Positions 14,054 through 15,897 of a DNA stretch of 15,897 nucleotides are shown here, piece after piece. The position numbers and the translations under genes are program-made. The notes beneath the pieces are model-generated. The model had not been told where the DNA came from and ran no database searches. It saw only the letters and a list, made by a program, of their open reading frames with translations. Source of the stretch: Spirochaetia bacterium (GTDB lineage: Bacteria > Spirochaetota > Spirochaetia > Treponematales > Breznakiellaceae); assembly GCA_025997655.1 (NCBI GenBank), contig BNUW01000050.1, positions 1-15,897 on the forward strand, read 5' to 3'. Each line of letters opens with the position of its first letter. The first letter of the stretch is position 1.

Positions 14054-15259
14054 TTACGCTTTTGGAGTCGGCGGCTGCGTTGACGGCGCCGATGATACCG
14101 TAGACATGGCCCGGAACCGGGCGATGATGGGCGGTACCGTCTCTATAATATACTCAATATCTTCTTTGGTGACACCCCAGCCGAGGCTGAAGCGGATGGA
14201 CCCGTGGGCCAGCTCCGGCCCTACCCCCACGGCCATGAGCACATGGGAGGGTTCCAGGCTGCCCGACGCGCAGGCGGAGCCGGTAGACGCCTCAATGCCG
14301 TTGATGTCCATGCCTAAGAGGATGGACTCACCCTCGGCCCCGGGGAAGGAAACGTTCAGGGTGTTGGGCAGCACGTCATCGGGGTGGCCGTTGATGGTGA
14401 TGTTGGGGACCGCCGCTAAAAGGCCGTCCCGCAGCCGGTTGCGCAGGGGGCGGATTTCCTTTTCATAAGCCGCCAGGTTTTGTTTGGCATGGACTGCGGC
14501 CGTACCGTAGCCCAGGATGCCGAGGTTGTTGTAGGTCCCCGCCCGAAAGCCGTCCTCCTGGTGCCCCCCGTGGATCAGGGGGAAGAGGGGCGCGCCGGAG
14601 CGCACATAGAGGGCGCCCACACCCTTGGGGCCATATATCTTGTGGCCCGACATGGTCAGGTAATCAACCTTGAGGTCGTCCACGTCCACCGGGATTTTCC
14701 CGGCTGCTTGTACCGCGTCGGTGTGCATCCAGGCCCCGGCGGCCTTTGCCAGTTTCGCTATTTCCTTTACATCCTGGATGGTCCCGATCTCGTTATTGGC
14801 CATCATCACCGAAACGAGCAGGGTCTTTTCGCTGAGGGCCTTCCGGTATTCATCCATTACTACCTTGCCGTATTTGTCCACCGGCAGAAAGGTCACCGTG
14901 AACCCCAGGGATTTGAGGTAGGCGGCGGAATTGAGCACGCAGGGGTGCTCAATAGCGGTAGTGATAATTTCGGCACGGCCTGTGGTGAGGAGCTCGGAGA
15001 CCAGGCGGCGCATGGTTTGGAATACCGTGTTGTTCGATTCTGAGCCGCCGGAGGTAAAGATTACCGTGTTGGCCGGGGCGCCGATAAGCTCCCCCACCGC
15101 TTTCCGGGCTTCCTCAAGGCGGGCATGGGCATGGCGGCCATCACTGTGCATACTGGAGGCATTTCCGTAGATTTCTAAACCCTCTATCATCGCCGCCTTG
15201 ACTTCCCGGCTTATCGGGGTAGTCGCATTGTAATCAACGTAGATTCTTTTGTTCGCCAT
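14054..15259 (-). CDS. nifS: Cysteine desulfurase (NifS/IscS family)
   Basis: The 401-residue PLP enzyme converts cysteine to alanine and passes the persulfide sulfur to NifU. Seen: YVDYNATTP near the N-terminus, the TSGGSESNN phosphate-binding motif (69-77), H105 stacking on PLP, MANNEIGT (153-160), HTDAVQAAGK (179-188), the PLP lysine K207 in SGHKIYGPKG, and the catalytic Cys C330 in GSACASGSLEPSHV on the mobile loop. It is a group I (NifS/IscS) type. The C-terminus ends in a Ser/Pro/Thr-rich tail. The ATG at 15259 is preceded by GGAG at 7 nt. First gene of the nifS-nifU operon; see the promoter at 15297-15325. Confidence 0.94.
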   Translation of the reverse strand: MANKRIYVDYNATTPISREVKAAMIEGLEIYGNASSMHSDGRHAHARLEEARKAVGELIGAPANTVIFTSGGSESNNTVFQTMRRLVSELLTTGRAEIITTAIEHPCVLNSAAYLKSLGFTVTFLPVDKYGKVVMDEYRKALSEKTLLVSVMMANNEIGTIQDVKEIAKLAKAAGAWMHTDAVQAAGKIPVDVDDLKVDYLTMSGHKIYGPKGVGALYVRSGAPLFPLIHGGHQEDGFRAGTYNNLGILGYGTAAVHAKQNLAAYEKEIRPLRNRLRDGLLAAVPNITINGHPDDVLPNTLNVSFPGAEGESILLGMDINGIEASTGSACASGSLEPSHVLMAVGVGPELAHGSIRFSLGWGVTKEDIEYIIETVPPIIARFRAMSTVSSAPSTQPPTPKA

Positions 15260-15296
15260 CTCCGCACTCCATAATTCCTAGATTTCACATGGTATT

Positions 15297-15325
15297 AATA
15301 TACTCTATTAACATTCCCTTGGCAA
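15297..15325 (-). promoter_or_regulatory. Promoter of the nifS-nifU operon
   Basis: On the minus strand TTGCCA (15325-15320), a 17-bp spacer and TATATT (15302-15297), about 38 bp before the nifS ATG. The match is good (5 of 6 in each box). No clear IscR-type operator is seen, only a short ACT-N5-AGT further upstream that is too weak to call. Confidence 0.65.
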
Positions 15326-15409
15326 CCTATAGCATACTTTTTTAGTCAGTTACCATATCTTCCTTTAATATACCCATAAGCATTAAAAAAGAAAAGTAAT
15401 GAGCATAGG

Positions 15410-15428
15410 GGAAATATATAATATTTCC
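15410..15428. promoter_or_regulatory. 19-bp inverted repeat upstream of the phosphohexomutase gene
   Basis: GGAAATAT-ATA-ATATTTCC is a perfect 8-bp inverted repeat with a 3-bp centre, about 62 bp before the start codon. It is shaped like an operator of a dimeric regulator. It also contains TATAAT (15417-15422), so it could overlap an alternative promoter, although no -35 is visible for that. Confidence 0.45.
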
Positions 15429-15476
15429 GGTAATGGTAGTATCTTACAAGCGCTAGTAAAGAATAGAAAACCCGGA

Positions 15477-15482
15477 TATACT
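15477..15482 (+). promoter_or_regulatory. -10 box 8 nt before the phosphohexomutase ATG
   Basis: TATACT at 15477-15482 lies 8 nt before the ATG at 15491, the same geometry as at the Crp-like gene. The -35 at 17 bp is weak (TAGTAA). If used, the mRNA would be nearly leaderless; AGGA two bases before the ATG is too close to act as a ribosome binding site. Confidence 0.4.
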
Positions 15483-15490
15483 ATAGGACT

Positions 15491-15897
15491 ATGACGGGTT
15501 TACATACGCCTTTGCTGGATAAGGCTCTGGCTGAGATGATCCTGTCCCCTTCGGGCTGGCGGGGAATCTTTTCCGGGAATGGGGATGATGAAAGCGCCGC
15601 TACGGATATTAGTCCGGCCCACGGCCTTATCGCCGCCCTTGCCGCAGAGGTCTTTGCCGATTATTTGAAGAAAACCACCGCCGCCCCCCGGGTGATTGTG
15701 GGCATGGATACCCGGCCCACGGGACCGGCCATCGCGGATGCGATGATCCGCGCCTTGCTTGCTTCGGGCTGCCGGGTCGCATACGCCGGAGTCACTGCGG
15801 CCCCGGAAATAATGGCCTTTGCACGTACCAACAGCCCCGATAAGCCTGATGGGTTTGTGTACATCTCCGCCAGCCATAACCCCATCGGGCATAACGG
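15491..15897 (+). CDS. Phosphohexomutase (phosphoglucomutase/phosphomannomutase family), 3'-truncated by window
   Basis: Only the first 135 codons lie in the window, with no stop. The N-terminus has LSPSGWRGIFSG, followed by a Rossmann-like domain VIVGMDTRPTGPAIADAM and the catalytic phosphoserine loop SASHNP near residue 128. This family moves phosphate between C1 and C6 of hexose phosphates through that Ser. Substrate (glucose, mannose or glucosamine) cannot be judged without the rest. The ATG at 15491 is the first start after an in-frame TAG at 15464-15466. An ATG at codon 16 is a possible alternative, giving MILSPSGWRG, with an AAGG about 11 nt upstream. Confidence 0.9.
   Translation, partial: MTGLHTPLLDKALAEMILSPSGWRGIFSGNGDDESAATDISPAHGLIAALAAEVFADYLKKTTAAPRVIVGMDTRPTGPAIADAMIRALLASGCRVAYAGVTAAPEIMAFARTNSPDKPDGFVYISASHNPIGHN

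Noticed and set aside
1..15897. CRISPR array
   Set aside because: No regularly spaced direct repeats of 20-40 bp with unique spacers were seen.

Overview
The window looks like chromosomal DNA of a GC-moderate spirochaete, most plausibly a Treponema of the termite-gut type. This rests on the polyamine transport operon, a small clan AA aspartic protease of a kind I associate with treponemes, spirochaete-style lipoprotein signals, a two-domain NifU with NifS, and short dispersed palindromic repeats. It is an inference from gene content, not a database result.

Left part (1-4258). A coiled-coil-rich protein of unknown function (+) faces a three-gene minus-strand group: a double cyclic-nucleotide-binding regulator, a secreted hypothetical protein and a DUF192 lipoprotein. 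Two related palindromic repeats lie here. One fills the convergent gap after the first gene; the other fills the whole gap between the last two minus-strand genes. The regulator has a strong sigma-70-type promoter whose -10 box ends only 8 nt before the ATG, so its mRNA is probably leaderless.

Accessory island (about 4030-5500). A markedly AT-rich gene encodes a zinc-ribbon/RES-domain protein, a predicted NAD-consuming toxin or defence effector, with no visible antitoxin. Stacked hairpins lie directly downstream of it. It looks horizontally acquired.

Middle (5510-9932). A polyamine (spermidine/putrescine) ABC importer operon, potA-potB-potC-potD, has a good promoter (5510-5538). A small retropepsin-like aspartic protease gene is inserted between potA and potB. 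After potD comes the 3' end of a group II intron (domains V and VI) without its reverse transcriptase gene; the domain V tip looks altered.

Right-middle (10292-13298, minus strand). A tightly coupled module reads: tRNA (CAU anticodon), 7 nt, unknown 211-aa protein, MoxR-type AAA+ ATPase, then a DUF2201-like VWA protein with an intact MIDAS site but a ruined HExxH motif. The only good promoter I see lies upstream of the tRNA, so the protein genes may be read through it. Together with the RES gene, this is the best candidate for an undescribed system.

Right end (13436-15897). A nifS-nifU Fe-S cluster assembly operon on the minus strand has its own promoter. Divergent from it is the start of a phosphohexomutase gene that runs off the window and repeats the -10-to-ATG geometry of the regulator gene.
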